This document shows, piece by piece, positions 1 to 9,493 of a DNA stretch of 64,000 nt (its first letter is position 1; every line of letters begins with the position of its first letter). The notes beneath the pieces are model-generated. The model was not told the origin of the DNA, made no database searches, and saw only the letters and a list, made by a program, of their open reading frames with translations. Source of the DNA: Bin55 sp963667455 (lineage in GTDB: Bacteria > Pseudomonadota > Gammaproteobacteria > Pseudomonadales > Azotimanducaceae); contig CAXXFR010000039.1 of NCBI GenBank assembly GCA_963667455.2, positions 62,001-126,000 on the forward strand, written 5' to 3'. The position numbers and the translations under genes are program-made.

Positions 1-1512
1 GAAGACTCCTTCGACCCAAAGATGTACCACCCACCAGCGCCAATACTCCACAACAGTCAGGTGAGACGTTCGGTCGTAGAACAGACCAGCACCGAACATA
101 AGCGCGACACCGGCAGTGGAGGTGAAGAGCAGTATCAGAAGCGTTCGATCACTTCTGCGAGCCCGAATTGCCGGAATTAGGCAACGCGCCATCAACACCA
201 GCCAAATCAGCAAACCGGCAAAAATCAATATCTGCCAGAATCTCCCCATATCCAAGTACTCATAGCCTTGATGGCCGAACCAGTACACCAATGCAGGATC
301 GGTAACACGACCAGTGATCGTGAGCCACTCACCGATGAGCGAACCCAGAACTGCGACCACAAGAGCTAACCACAGCGCATTCACTCCTAGCTTCTGCAAC
401 TTGGGTTCTACTCCGGAGATCATTGGTCCTAGATAAAGGCCTGCCCCAAGCCAAGCGGTTGCAATCCAGAAAACCGCCAATTGAACGTGCCACGTTCGCG
501 TGAGAGCGTAGGGAGCTATTTCCGATAAAGGAATGCCGTAGAAGTCGTGACCCTCCACTGCGTAATGCGCCGTAACCGCTCCTAGGAGTATTTGCAACAC
601 CAACAGTGCGCCGACTGTCCATATGTATTTCTTGATGGCCAACATGGAAGGTGTCAACGAGACCTTGGACATTGGGTTGATATCGGCGTAACCTTCCTCT
701 GGCTTGACATCTCGTTGCCATTCCTCCCGCTCTCGAAGGAAGAACCAACACAGCAAGCCGATTCCTCCGATCAGCATCACAACCGAAATGAAGGTCCACA
801 AGAAGGCTTGTGCGGTCGGCCTGTTATCGATCAATGGTTCGTGCGGCCAATTGCTGGTATATGTGACGTTAGTTCCGGGGCGATTCGTTCCGGCTGCCCA
901 AGCAGACCACCACCACCATGCCGTCAATGCATCGATTTCAGCAGTTGAAACGTCTCCCAATGGGTGGTTGGGTATTGCATATGCACGACGCAACTCTTCG
1001 TATTCCGCATCGTTGACATCATTCCCAAACAGACGTCGGTAGTGGTCTTGTACCTCTTGAATAGCGCGAAAACGCTCGTAGGAGACAGTAATGACTCCCG
1101 TTTCTTCATCGTAGGTGTTGGTATGAAACTCCACGGCAAGAGCGGCAATTCTTGCCGCCCTCTCCGCCTCGCTGATACTGTCGAACTGCCCGTCCGCTCG
1201 CAACATTGCATCAGCTTCTCGATGCAATACATCGGCAGTCCAGTCCGGAGCGAGATACGCTCCATGGCCCCAAACAGATCCAAGTTCCATACCACCAAGT
1301 CTTCGCCAGATATCCCTTCCTTGATGTATCTCCTCGGAGGTGATTACGACGGCCGGAGGGTCTGTGTTCTCGACAACGACTCGTTCGGGGACTGGCGGCG
1401 CTTCCCGAAACGACAGTCCGCCCACGAGGAGCAACACACCGAACATAGCCGTGAGGAATACGATGAAGATCGCCCAAAGGCGGGGAATTGTGAAGACTTG
1501 CTTGTAGTTCAC
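1..1512 (-). CDS. norZ: Quinol-dependent nitric oxide reductase (qNOR), 3' part cut off by window edge
   Basis: Single-subunit membrane enzyme that reduces 2 NO to N2O with electrons from quinol; here probably NO detoxification or the NO step of denitrification. The first 504 codons are visible of a family that is usually about 760 residues. The N-terminal membrane anchor is followed by the periplasmic segment with the family motif WGHGAYLAPDWTAD and then several membrane helices. Near the edge sits WRWWVVHLWVEGVF, in which H497 and E501 match the conserved non-heme iron ligands. I chose GTG at 1512 because AAGGA lies 7 nt upstream; GTG at 1557 is possible but has no such site. No norC-like cytochrome subunit is seen, as expected for qNOR. 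The rest of the gene lies outside the window. Confidence 0.93.
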   Translation of the reverse strand, partial: MNYKQVFTIPRLWAIFIVFLTAMFGVLLLVGGLSFREAPPVPERVVVENTDPPAVVITSEEIHQGRDIWRRLGGMELGSVWGHGAYLAPDWTADVLHREADAMLRADGQFDSISEAERAARIAALAVEFHTNTYDEETGVITVSYERFRAIQEVQDHYRRLFGNDVNDAEYEELRRAYAIPNHPLGDVSTAEIDALTAWWWWSAWAAGTNRPGTNVTYTSNWPHEPLIDNRPTAQAFLWTFISVVMLIGGIGLLCWFFLREREEWQRDVKPEEGYADINPMSKVSLTPSMLAIKKYIWTVGALLVLQILLGAVTAHYAVEGHDFYGIPLSEIAPYALTRTWHVQLAVFWIATAWLGAGLYLGPMISGVEPKLQKLGVNALWLALVVAVLGSLIGEWLTITGRVTDPALVYWFGHQGYEYLDMGRFWQILIFAGLLIWLVLMARCLIPAIRARRSDRTLLILLFTSTAGVALMFGAGLFYDRTSHLTVVEYWRWWVVHLWVEGVF

Positions 1513-1600
1513 TCTGACATCCTTGTGAAAGCCACTTGAGGATTCGTCGGTTCGCACAACACGGAGACGATTTCCAACCCGCTAGGCATCGATTTGACTG

Positions 1601-1648
1601 AAGGTGCCTAATCGGGCATCAATTAATTTTCGTAAGTAGAGCTACGAA
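1601..1648. promoter_or_regulatory. Two inverted repeats upstream of norZ, possible operators
   Basis: At 1629-1648 TTCGTA and TACGAA are separated by 8 bases, a perfect dyad about 117 nt upstream of the norZ start. At 1601-1622 an imperfect dyad contains TGCC-N6-GGCA inside a frame loosely like the NO-sensing NsrR box, but it is one base shorter than the usual 23-bp NsrR spacing and the outer arms do not match well. No regulator gene is adjacent. The remainder of the 380-base gap 1513-1892 shows no gene, tRNA or clear terminator. Confidence 0.3.
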
Positions 1649-1892
1649 TTGCAACATCAATCGCTCTGGATTCGACTACCTAGTCAACATCTTCGAGTTA
1701 CTGTCGGAAAACCCATTCTTGGGCGAATTCGCTCCTCCACGGGCTCGAACTCTGTTTGCTCGCACGTCCGGTGCAACGATCTCTTGAATCTACGAATATG
1801 CTACAGTCAACACGTTCCTAGTTTGGCCATTAACACACAATACTACTAACAGTGCAACACTGAGACTCTCAAGGATGGGCTCGATGTGCCAA

Positions 1893-2675
1893 TTAAGAAG
1901 CGAACTCTTCGAGAATGTCGTCTCGTTCGGTCCATCGAACCAGTCTCACTTCATAGATGAGCAATGCACGCTCAACGTCCTGCGATATGTTCTTATTAGA
2001 GTCGTTGAGAATCACGTAAGCCTGTGTGTCAGCAGATCGCCCATCCTTGACGTCGATCCAAGAGAAAGCCAATGCCTGAACGGCGTTTCGACTGGGCAGA
2101 TCCATCGCAATAACTGCTCGTTCGGGTTGAGCATCCGATTTCGGTATGACAAAGTCGATACGGTGGTTGAAACCACTCTTGCCGATGAACTCGACATCTG
2201 GGCTATACCGCACGTCCGACTGGTACAACCAAGTGGCCACTTCCCTGTGAAATCTGGATGTGTCAGAATGCGATGCTAGGCACGAGAGATCATTGGCAGC
2301 CAACATTGCCTGCACGAGATTGTGCTTGCTCAGCGAGAAATTGTCCGCTGATGCGTTGACCTGCAATGCTGTACCCTTCTGTTGGACTCCAAACCCATTG
2401 AGAATTGTCTTGAGACTGGCTTGACACTTTGCGGAATCGATATTGAGACCTGATAGCTCCAAGTCTTCAAGCACATAGCCATCGTCCGATAGAACGAATC
2501 CCGCACGGTCCCGTGTTGTGTAGATTTGCAGACAGTCGTTGTGCCGATCCAGATACGGTGTGGTTATCTCGACGGAGTCTCCAATGCTACGCAATCTGGT
2601 TCGGTCTCTTAGCCAGGTCAGATGCTGATCTATCAGTTCCGCTACTTCATCAATCATTTGAATGGACCATGCCAC
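1893..2675 (-). CDS. DUF1828/DUF1829 domain protein
   Basis: 260 residues. The N-terminal half has the DUF1828 pattern (TPYLDRHNDCLQIY, then LSDDGYVLEDLE); the C-terminal half has the DUF1829 pattern (FIGKSGFNHRIDFVIP, then a stretch ending YVILND). The function of the family is unknown to me. The order F-x-G-x-x-G ... D-F-V-I-P followed by acidic and polar residues is loosely reminiscent of a PD-(D/E)XK nuclease-like fold, but the lysine motif is not clear and this is only inference. The GTG start at 2675 has AGGGG about 8 nt upstream. It stands alone, divergent from the SMP-30 gene, with norZ downstream in the same direction across 380 bases. Confidence 0.75.
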   Translation of the reverse strand: MAWSIQMIDEVAELIDQHLTWLRDRTRLRSIGDSVEITTPYLDRHNDCLQIYTTRDRAGFVLSDDGYVLEDLELSGLNIDSAKCQASLKTILNGFGVQQKGTALQVNASADNFSLSKHNLVQAMLAANDLSCLASHSDTSRFHREVATWLYQSDVRYSPDVEFIGKSGFNHRIDFVIPKSDAQPERAVIAMDLPSRNAVQALAFSWIDVKDGRSADTQAYVILNDSNKNISQDVERALLIYEVRLVRWTERDDILEEFAS

Positions 2676-2832
2676 AGCTAACCCCTTTCGTCCCTATTTT
2701 CGAACATCATGGAGCTCGTTTCTGTCTGGGGAGCGTTGTCGAAATGGTGCACATGAACTCCCTTATCTCTTTGACCGCGAATTCGGGTCATTCTCCTTCC
2801 CTCAGCTACACAGATTCGAGAAAATATCAAAG

Positions 2833-2852
2833 TGACCGAGTGACATCGGTCA
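2833..2852. promoter_or_regulatory. 20-bp palindrome in divergent promoter region
   Basis: TGACCGA and TCGGTCA are separated by GTGACA, a perfect 7-bp dyad 32 nt upstream of the SMP-30 gene start and 158 nt upstream of the DUF1828 gene. The position and symmetry fit an operator for a dimeric repressor, for example of the GntR or LacI type used for sugar-acid genes. No regulator gene is encoded next to it and there is no T-run, so a terminator is unlikely. Confidence 0.4.
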
Positions 2853-2884
2853 TGTAAACAGATCGAATCGCAGGGACTCACGCT

Positions 2885-3811
2885 ATGTCTGACCAGTTTG
2901 AAGTAGTAACGTCACAACTCCGATTTCCAGAGGGTCCTGTCGCCCTATCCGATGGTTCGGTTCTCGTCGTCGAGATTGAACGCGGAACCCTCTCGCGTGT
3001 AGATGCTGGTGGAAACATCGATGTGGTGGCCAATCTCGGCGGTGGACCGAATGGTGCTGCAATTGGACCTGACGGTCACTGCTACGTCTGCAACAACGGG
3101 GGATTTGAATGGGTGCACCGACGCGGCCGTACCTACCCTGGAAACCAAGCGTCGGATTACACGTCAGGTCGAATCGAGAGAGTCAACCTAACTACCGGCG
3201 ACTTTGATGTCGTCTACGATAGTTGCGATGGGGTTCCTCTTTGCGGTCCCAATGACATTGTCTTTGATAGTACGGGCGGTTTCTGGTTTACCGACCACGG
3301 GAAGAACCGTCCACGGGAACGTGACCGGACAGGTGTTTTCTATGCCAAGCCCGATGGCTCGTCCATCAAGGAAGTGATCTGGCCGCTAGAAGCTCCCAAC
3401 GGTATAGGCCTCTCTCCCAACCAGGATGTCGTCTACATTGCGGAGACTCCCACTGCAAGGTTGTGGGCATATCCGCTCAAGGGTCCAGGCCAATTGCAAG
3501 GAGACAGGTTGGATCGTCCGGATGGAGGTAGAGTGGTTCATGGACGGATGGCCTACTGCATGTACGACTCGTTGGCCGTCGATGCAGAAGGCAACATCTG
3601 CGTTGCAACCCTGATGGATGGAGGAATCACCGTCCTTTCTCCCGACGGAGAGCCGACAAAATTTGTTCCCATGCCGGATCGCTTGACGACCAATATCTGT
3701 TTCGGCGGGGAAGACTTGAAAACTGCCTATATCACTCTGTCGTCAACTGGGCAGCTAGTCAAAATGCAGTGGGACACACCGGGAACTCCACTGAGTTTCC
3801 TGAATGACTGA
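2885..3811 (+). CDS. SMP-30/gluconolactonase family protein
   Basis: 308 residues, a six-bladed beta-propeller lactonase family (senescence marker protein 30, gluconolactonase, LRE-like). Family motifs are RFPEGPVALSDGSVLVVE near the N-terminus, GPNDIVFDSTGGFWFTDHG in the middle (conserved Asn/Asp metal site), EAPNGIGLS and the late DSLAVDAEGNICVAT. Members hydrolyse sugar lactones or related esters with a divalent metal. There is no signal peptide, so it is probably cytoplasmic. It stands as a single gene, with a palindrome just upstream that may be its operator. The exact substrate cannot be read from the sequence. Confidence 0.9.
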   Translation: MSDQFEVVTSQLRFPEGPVALSDGSVLVVEIERGTLSRVDAGGNIDVVANLGGGPNGAAIGPDGHCYVCNNGGFEWVHRRGRTYPGNQASDYTSGRIERVNLTTGDFDVVYDSCDGVPLCGPNDIVFDSTGGFWFTDHGKNRPRERDRTGVFYAKPDGSSIKEVIWPLEAPNGIGLSPNQDVVYIAETPTARLWAYPLKGPGQLQGDRLDRPDGGRVVHGRMAYCMYDSLAVDAEGNICVATLMDGGITVLSPDGEPTKFVPMPDRLTTNICFGGEDLKTAYITLSSTGQLVKMQWDTPGTPLSFLND

Positions 3812-3913
3812 GAGCAATGGGAACAGGTGGCGATGAGACCCGTTGACGACTACTCGGTCAATCTCAATTCCCTAGTCTCAATCCCTACCCTGTTGGGCCG
3901 TTCGGGGACCGGC

Positions 3914-5116
3914 TCACATTCGCCAGAGCCTTGAGCGCGAGCTAACTATCACTACAACTATGAACATCAACGCTCCAGCAAGCACCAACGCTATTTTTGG
4001 ACCGACGATTCCAGCTGTAAATCCCCACAGAAGTGCTCCGATGGGTCCGGAACCCATGAACGAGAAAGCGTAGAAGCCCATCACGCGTCCCCGAAGGTCT
4101 TCAGGAGCATTTTCTAGCATTACGCTTCGCGCCATGCTGATGGCAATTCCTCCGCAGGTTCCCCATATGAACAGCAGTGCGGCAAAGACTGGAAAGGCAA
4201 ACCCAATGCCTGCAATGCCAAGGAAAACAGCTCCCAAACCGTGAGCTATTAGCAGGGCTCGCCCAGCTCTTCGAATACCCTTGGTCAGCAGCAACAACGT
4301 GATTGTCACGACCAACCCTGTCGAATTTACGAGATTGATCAAAGCGATGTCGAACGACGATCCCTGGTAGATGTCGCGAATCAACAGAGGTACGGTGACC
4401 GCGTAAGAGCCCATGAAACAGATGCCAACGAACATGTTCTGCAAGGCAACCGCCCGCATCGCGGGATTCTTCAGCACCGCTCGACAGCCGACGACGATCG
4501 AGTTCGCCACCTGCTTGGGAACAAACTGCTTGTCCGGACGCAGATCTCGCTGAAGCTGCGGCACACGGCTCAACGACCAAGCTCCTAATGCAATGATTAG
4601 CGCCTGAACGATGAGAATGGGAACTCCTCCGATTCGTTGAGCGGTTCCGGCAAACGCAAATCCAACCATCTGCGTTAGGAACTGAACAAGCGTGAACTTC
4701 ACGACAGTGCGTTGAATATCGCCACGCGCGACGGAATTGAGGATCGCATCCCGAGCCGGCGTAATAAACGCTTGTAACGTGCCGATGGAAGCCGCGTACA
4801 CAATCATGAGCGGCAGGTTTAGCTTGTTGAAGAAGAGAATTCCCGCCAGCATCAGGGGAGGAACGACAGCGATGGACTGCGCAATAACAGCCACACGTCG
4901 CGCTCCGAGATGATCGGACATGGTTCCGCCCAACAGCATGAACAACGTCGCTGGAAGCAGGAAGGCCGATTGGGCGACTCCCACCATCGCCGGAGATTCT
5001 TGGAGCACTATCGCAACTAACCACGCGAACAGGACGTTTTGAATTCCGTAGAACGCAAACCATGAACCCGAACCTACGAGGTAGTAGAAAATCGGCCGAG
5101 ATCGACGACTTATCAA
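3914..5116 (-). CDS. MFS transporter, probable exporter
   Basis: 400 residues with about 10-12 hydrophobic segments. The motif-A-like loop GGTMSDHLGARRV lies after the second helix, as in drug and siderophore exporters of the major facilitator superfamily (MFS_3/EntS-like). The only upstream start in frame is TTG at 5116, and no strong ribosome binding site is visible, so the start is uncertain. It follows the two ABC exporter genes in the same direction after a 142-base gap without a clear terminator, so it may belong to the same efflux-related unit. The substrate is unknown. Confidence 0.88.
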   Translation of the reverse strand: MISRRSRPIFYYLVGSGSWFAFYGIQNVLFAWLVAIVLQESPAMVGVAQSAFLLPATLFMLLGGTMSDHLGARRVAVIAQSIAVVPPLMLAGILFFNKLNLPLMIVYAASIGTLQAFITPARDAILNSVARGDIQRTVVKFTLVQFLTQMVGFAFAGTAQRIGGVPILIVQALIIALGAWSLSRVPQLQRDLRPDKQFVPKQVANSIVVGCRAVLKNPAMRAVALQNMFVGICFMGSYAVTVPLLIRDIYQGSSFDIALINLVNSTGLVVTITLLLLTKGIRRAGRALLIAHGLGAVFLGIAGIGFAFPVFAALLFIWGTCGGIAISMARSVMLENAPEDLRGRVMGFYAFSFMGSGPIGALLWGFTAGIVGPKIALVLAGALMFIVVVIVSSRSRLWRM

Positions 5117-5258
5117 ATCAACTAACTAATGGCTACTAAATGTCAAGGAAAAATCAAGACATCAAGTGAACGGAAAAACTCTTGACAATTGTCCCTGAGA
5201 CGTATAGGCGGTATTCGGATTGAACCGAGTGCTGAAGCGTTTCGAACAGCTGAAGTAG

Positions 5259-7292
5259 TCAGACTGGACCGCCGAATCGAGGTCCTCCGATGCCGCCCAT
5301 CTGATCGCCACCTGTGGGACCTCGCATCGGGTCGTCATCGTCGTTTTGCTCGACCCATCGCTTTCGGTTACGCCGTCGCTCTTCTTCAAGACCATCATCG
5401 AAGATGTCTGGTTTGTCGACATCTTGGAACTGAAGCTCGTGCAAGGTGTAGTAGATACCCTTCTTCGCGATCAGTTCCTCGTGGGTACCCAGCTCACGCA
5501 CATTGCCTCGATGCAACACGAGAATACGGTCACACTCCTGAATGGTCTGCAATCTGTGGGCGATGATGATCGATGTACGCCCTTCCGTCAGTTTATGCAG
5601 GCCGTCTTGAATAATCAGTTCGGTACCTGTGTCGATGCTCGATGTCGCCTCGTCCAATACGAGTATTTCGGGATTGGCGGCGAGTACACGGGCAAACGCC
5701 AATAGCTGCTGTTGTCCCTGCGAGAGGTTGTGTCCACGCTCAGCAAGTTCGGTGTCATAGCCGTCTGGAAGTTGCTGGATAAAGTAGTCGGCGTTCACAA
5801 CTCGTGCGGCCCACTCCGCTCTCTCCCGTGAAATGCTGGGATTGTTCAGAGAAATGTTGTCGAGGACCGATCCTGAGAAGATATGGAAGTCCTGCAGAAC
5901 TACGCCGATTCGGCGACGTAGGTCTGAGCTGGTGATCTCATTGACATCATAGTCGTCGAGAAAAATCATCCCATCTTGAAAGTCGTAGAAACGGGCAAGG
6001 AGCCGGATTATCGTGCTCTTGCCGGAACCGGTAGGTCCTACGATTGCCAACTTCTCGCCGGGCTGAATTGTGAAAGAGACGTCTTCGAGGACCTGCTCCC
6101 CCATCACGTAGGAGAAGTTAGCGTTCCGAAATTCGACCTTTCCTCTGAGTCGGTCTGGCAAGTCGATTGGCTTCTCGGGTTCGTGTAATCGTTCATCCCA
6201 ATCCAGAGCTTGGAATATGCGTTCACCGGAAGCCATTGATCGGAACAACGTATTGAACAGTTGACCCACTGCGGATACAGGCTGCACCATCATGTTGATG
6301 TAATGCGTGAACATGATCAGCGTTCCCAGAGAGAGTGCTTCCTGCACCACCTGGCCGCCTCCGTACCAAAGGATGGCAGCTGTCGCAATGCTAGTGAGGC
6401 TCGTATTGAAGGTCTCGAACACGACCTCGTAGTTGATGGCGCGATATTCCTGCTTGCGGTTTTCGCGATTGAGCTCGTTGTATTCCTCGATGTTGTGTTC
6501 TTCACGACCCGATAGCTGAACGACTTCAATCCCCATCAAGTCTTCTTGCATGTATTGGTTGAGTGCCGAAACGGAATCGCGGATCAATCGGAATATCTCT
6601 CGCATTGCCCAGCGGAACCAGTAGGTTGCCACTGCCGCCACCGGAATGATCGCAAGAGCGACCAGCGTCAAATCGACGCTGAAGTGAAACATGATGAACA
6701 GCACGATGATGAACGGGACAAAATCGGCGCAGTGCTGAATGAAGTTCGTGATGAGCATGTAGAGGTTTTCAACATCGTTGGTAACCCGAGTCATCACGCG
6801 GCCTACTGCCACATGGTCGTAGAACGAAGACGGCTTGTGCTCCAAGGAAGCGAACAGGTCCACACGCAAATCACGCAATGTCTTCAGCGATCCGCTCGTC
6901 AGGGTCAATGACTGTGCCAACCCCAGAAACGATTGCACAAAGATCATGAACACGTACAGCACGACCGCAGCTGCCAGCATGTGAATGGAGAAGAAGCTCG
7001 AAATCCACTGGGTCAGGTCGAGCAGTCCGTAGTCCGGCATATCTCCAAAATTTGTCTCAGGCGACAAAATGTTGTCGATGATGACCTTGTTCTGCAAGAC
7101 CGGCATGATCGCTGTGATCGTCGAGGACACCAGCATAAGCACAATGCTGGAGATCAAGGTAATTCGGTACGGTTTCGTCCACTGCAGCAACCGCATAAAC
7201 ATCCGAACGTTTAACGCCTGATGTGTGAGCTGAGCGTCGAACGCAGAGTAGTTTCGACCGGGTCCAGTTTGTGTTTGTGTATCTTCTGCCAT
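5259..7292 (-). CDS. ABC exporter half-transporter, catalytically intact subunit of a heterodimer
   Basis: 677 residues: a six-helix ABC transmembrane domain over roughly residues 30-340, then a nucleotide-binding domain with Walker A GPTGSGKST, Q-loop VVLQDFHIF, signature LSQGQQQLL, Walker B ILVLDEATSS with the catalytic Glu, and H-loop IIIAHR. The non-canonical signature (Q for G) with an intact Glu matches the TM288/BmrD/LmrD-type partner of heterodimeric exporters. The C-terminus is rich in Arg, Asp and Gly. Its ATG overlaps the stop of the upstream partner by one base (TGATG), so the two are almost certainly translated together. Likely inner-membrane multidrug or lipid export; substrate unknown. 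Confidence 0.93.
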   Translation of the reverse strand: MAEDTQTQTGPGRNYSAFDAQLTHQALNVRMFMRLLQWTKPYRITLISSIVLMLVSSTITAIMPVLQNKVIIDNILSPETNFGDMPDYGLLDLTQWISSFFSIHMLAAAVVLYVFMIFVQSFLGLAQSLTLTSGSLKTLRDLRVDLFASLEHKPSSFYDHVAVGRVMTRVTNDVENLYMLITNFIQHCADFVPFIIVLFIMFHFSVDLTLVALAIIPVAAVATYWFRWAMREIFRLIRDSVSALNQYMQEDLMGIEVVQLSGREEHNIEEYNELNRENRKQEYRAINYEVVFETFNTSLTSIATAAILWYGGGQVVQEALSLGTLIMFTHYINMMVQPVSAVGQLFNTLFRSMASGERIFQALDWDERLHEPEKPIDLPDRLRGKVEFRNANFSYVMGEQVLEDVSFTIQPGEKLAIVGPTGSGKSTIIRLLARFYDFQDGMIFLDDYDVNEITSSDLRRRIGVVLQDFHIFSGSVLDNISLNNPSISRERAEWAARVVNADYFIQQLPDGYDTELAERGHNLSQGQQQLLAFARVLAANPEILVLDEATSSIDTGTELIIQDGLHKLTEGRTSIIIAHRLQTIQECDRILVLHRGNVRELGTHEELIAKKGIYYTLHELQFQDVDKPDIFDDGLEEERRRNRKRWVEQNDDDDPMRGPTGGDQMGGIGGPRFGGPV

Positions 7293-9196
7293 CAGCTTGC
7301 TACACCCGATGAAACGTCAGGATCTTCCGCTTCACTCTGTTGATCCGTGAGTTGCTGGATCAACCGATTACGTCGAGATTGATCTTGATCTTGATTGCTC
7401 TGAATAGCCTCAAGGTCCGAGTAGTAACCACCCGAAGCCAGCAATTCCTCATGGGTTCCGTGCTCCTGGATATGGCCGTTGTCAAACACGTAGATGTAGT
7501 CGGCATGACGGGCCGTCGAAACGCGGTGGGAGATGAGAATGGTGGTCTTGTCTGATCGAAGCCGGTTAAGGCCTCGAATGATTCGTTCCTCGGTTTCGGT
7601 GTCCACGCTGGAGAACACGTCGTCTAGGAGCAGTACCTTGGAATTGCGGATCAAACCACGTGCCAATGTAGCTCGCTGCTTTTGACCGCCGGACAGAGTG
7701 ACTCCTCTTTCCCCGACTATGGTTTGCAATCCGTCGGCGAACTCCGAGATGGTTTGATCCAATCCAGCTGCTTCGACAGCATCCCAAACGGCTTCGTCGT
7801 CTCGTGAAGGATCATCGTAGGTAATGTTCCCCTTCACAGTGTCCGAGAACAGGAATGCATATTGAGGAACTAAGGCAACTTCCTCTCGAAGTCTCTTGAT
7901 TGGATAGTCGCAAATGTCGTGTCCACCAAGGAATACCGTATCTCGAGGAGTGTCAGTCAAACGCACGATCGACTTCAACACTGTGGACTTGCCAGATCCC
8001 ATGCGTCCCAGCATGGCAACTGTCTGACCAGGCTCGACTTTGATGTCAACTTCGTTAAGCGAAGGCGTAGCAGCTTCCGGATAGGTGTAAGTCAGTCCGC
8101 GAATCGCGACACTTGGAGTCACTTCCTCTTCGATATCCGATGTGGGACTATCAGAAACCTCCGGCTCGTGTTCGATTACTTCGAAAATCCGCTCTGTCGC
8201 GGCCGCGGCTGACGTGAACATCGAAAGCGACCAGCCAATCTGAGTCACCGAGCCGGTAACCATCCAAAGATATGCAGAAAAAGCAGTGAAAGTACCAAGC
8301 GTGATATCTCCCTGAAGTACCAAGGATCCACCGTATCCAAGAATGATCAGCGGAGAAATCATCGTCAATCCGTTCATGGACAGACCCATGATCTGCATGA
8401 AACGGGTGGCCCTGTAGGACTTCTTGGTGTACTGAGTGCTCGCTTCCCGAAATCTTTCGATTTCTCTGCCTTCCTGCGCCATCGCCTGTATCGTGCGAAT
8501 GCCGTTGAGGTTCTCCTGAGCGAACGACGTCACCTTTGCCATGGCTTGCTGACGCTGGATAAAGTACGGATACATGCTCCGCGACATCAGAAAACCAGTC
8601 AACGCTACAAATGGAAGCGGAAGGATCACGAACGCAGCCAGTGTCGGCGACATCGCGAACATGAAGAACAGTCCAGTCGTAAGTGAAAAGAAGAACATTA
8701 CGACGGTAACCCAGCCAAACGACACGGACATTCGGACTTGACTGACGTCATTGACGGAACGTGACATCAAGTCCCCGGTTCCGTACTTGTTGAAGAATCC
8801 CGGTCCCTGACTTTGTACGTTGCGGAATATCCTTTTACGCAGGTCATAGGTGACTGCTATCGATACTCTACGCAGTGCCCTTCTAGCCCAAACGTAGATC
8901 AGGAATTGCAACGCAACAACGCACAGAATAGCTATTGCTGGAGTTGTGAGATCTGGCGGTATGGTGGGATCCTGCAAGCTGTCGATTGCAGCCCGCATGA
9001 ATTGAGGAATCCACATCGCACCGAACCGCTGTAGCAGCAGTCCGGTAACGGAAAAAGCAATGACCCAACCGTATCTCTTACAGTAGGGAAGAAGCTTCTT
9101 GAGGTGTCCTAAATGCTTGAAGGATGACTGTTCCCGGGTCGGTCCAGACCGAAATCCCCCTCGGTGGCCGCCACCCATCGAGAACCCGCCACCCAT
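7292..9196 (-). CDS. ABC exporter half-transporter, degenerate-site subunit of a heterodimer
   Basis: About 634 residues: a glycine-rich N-terminus, a six-helix ABC transmembrane domain, then a nucleotide-binding domain with Walker A GRMGSGKST, canonical signature LSGGQKQRATLARGL, Walker B VLLLDDVFSSVD and H-loop ILISHR. The residue after Walker B Asp is Asp, not the catalytic Glu, as in TM287 and BmrC, so one of the two ATP sites of the dimer should be non-hydrolysing. I use ATG at 9196; TTG at 9208 in the same frame is also open. It is the first gene of the pair and probably the promoter-proximal gene of the unit. Confidence 0.92.
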   Translation of the reverse strand: MGGGFSMGGGHRGGFRSGPTREQSSFKHLGHLKKLLPYCKRYGWVIAFSVTGLLLQRFGAMWIPQFMRAAIDSLQDPTIPPDLTTPAIAILCVVALQFLIYVWARRALRRVSIAVTYDLRKRIFRNVQSQGPGFFNKYGTGDLMSRSVNDVSQVRMSVSFGWVTVVMFFFSLTTGLFFMFAMSPTLAAFVILPLPFVALTGFLMSRSMYPYFIQRQQAMAKVTSFAQENLNGIRTIQAMAQEGREIERFREASTQYTKKSYRATRFMQIMGLSMNGLTMISPLIILGYGGSLVLQGDITLGTFTAFSAYLWMVTGSVTQIGWSLSMFTSAAAATERIFEVIEHEPEVSDSPTSDIEEEVTPSVAIRGLTYTYPEAATPSLNEVDIKVEPGQTVAMLGRMGSGKSTVLKSIVRLTDTPRDTVFLGGHDICDYPIKRLREEVALVPQYAFLFSDTVKGNITYDDPSRDDEAVWDAVEAAGLDQTISEFADGLQTIVGERGVTLSGGQKQRATLARGLIRNSKVLLLDDVFSSVDTETEERIIRGLNRLRSDKTTILISHRVSTARHADYIYVFDNGHIQEHGTHEELLASGGYYSDLEAIQSNQDQDQSRRNRLIQQLTDQQSEAEDPDVSSGVAS

Positions 9197-9493
9197 GTAT
9201 CTTGGCAAAACAAGAGTCGGCTAACCGTTCGCGGCGATGGATCAGCGAATCGATCCGCAAGGGCCGGAACCGCGCCTAGGTTCTGATCGTGGAGAGCATT
9301 TTACTTGATTGACCAAATCACTAACAAGCAGCATTGACCAACAGACTGTGTGCTAGTAGTGATTTTGCGTCGTGGGTGGGCAAGATTGAAATCAAGATTA
9401 GAGACTGCTCGCGGCCGTCTTGCTCTTCCAGTCCGCGGGACTACAATCCAAGTTGGTCATTGGTTAAAACTCCAGAAATCAACGAATGATCGG

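Noticed and set aside
3003..3191. Open frame in the alternative frame of the SMP-30 gene
   Set aside because: Shadow of a well-supported coding region.
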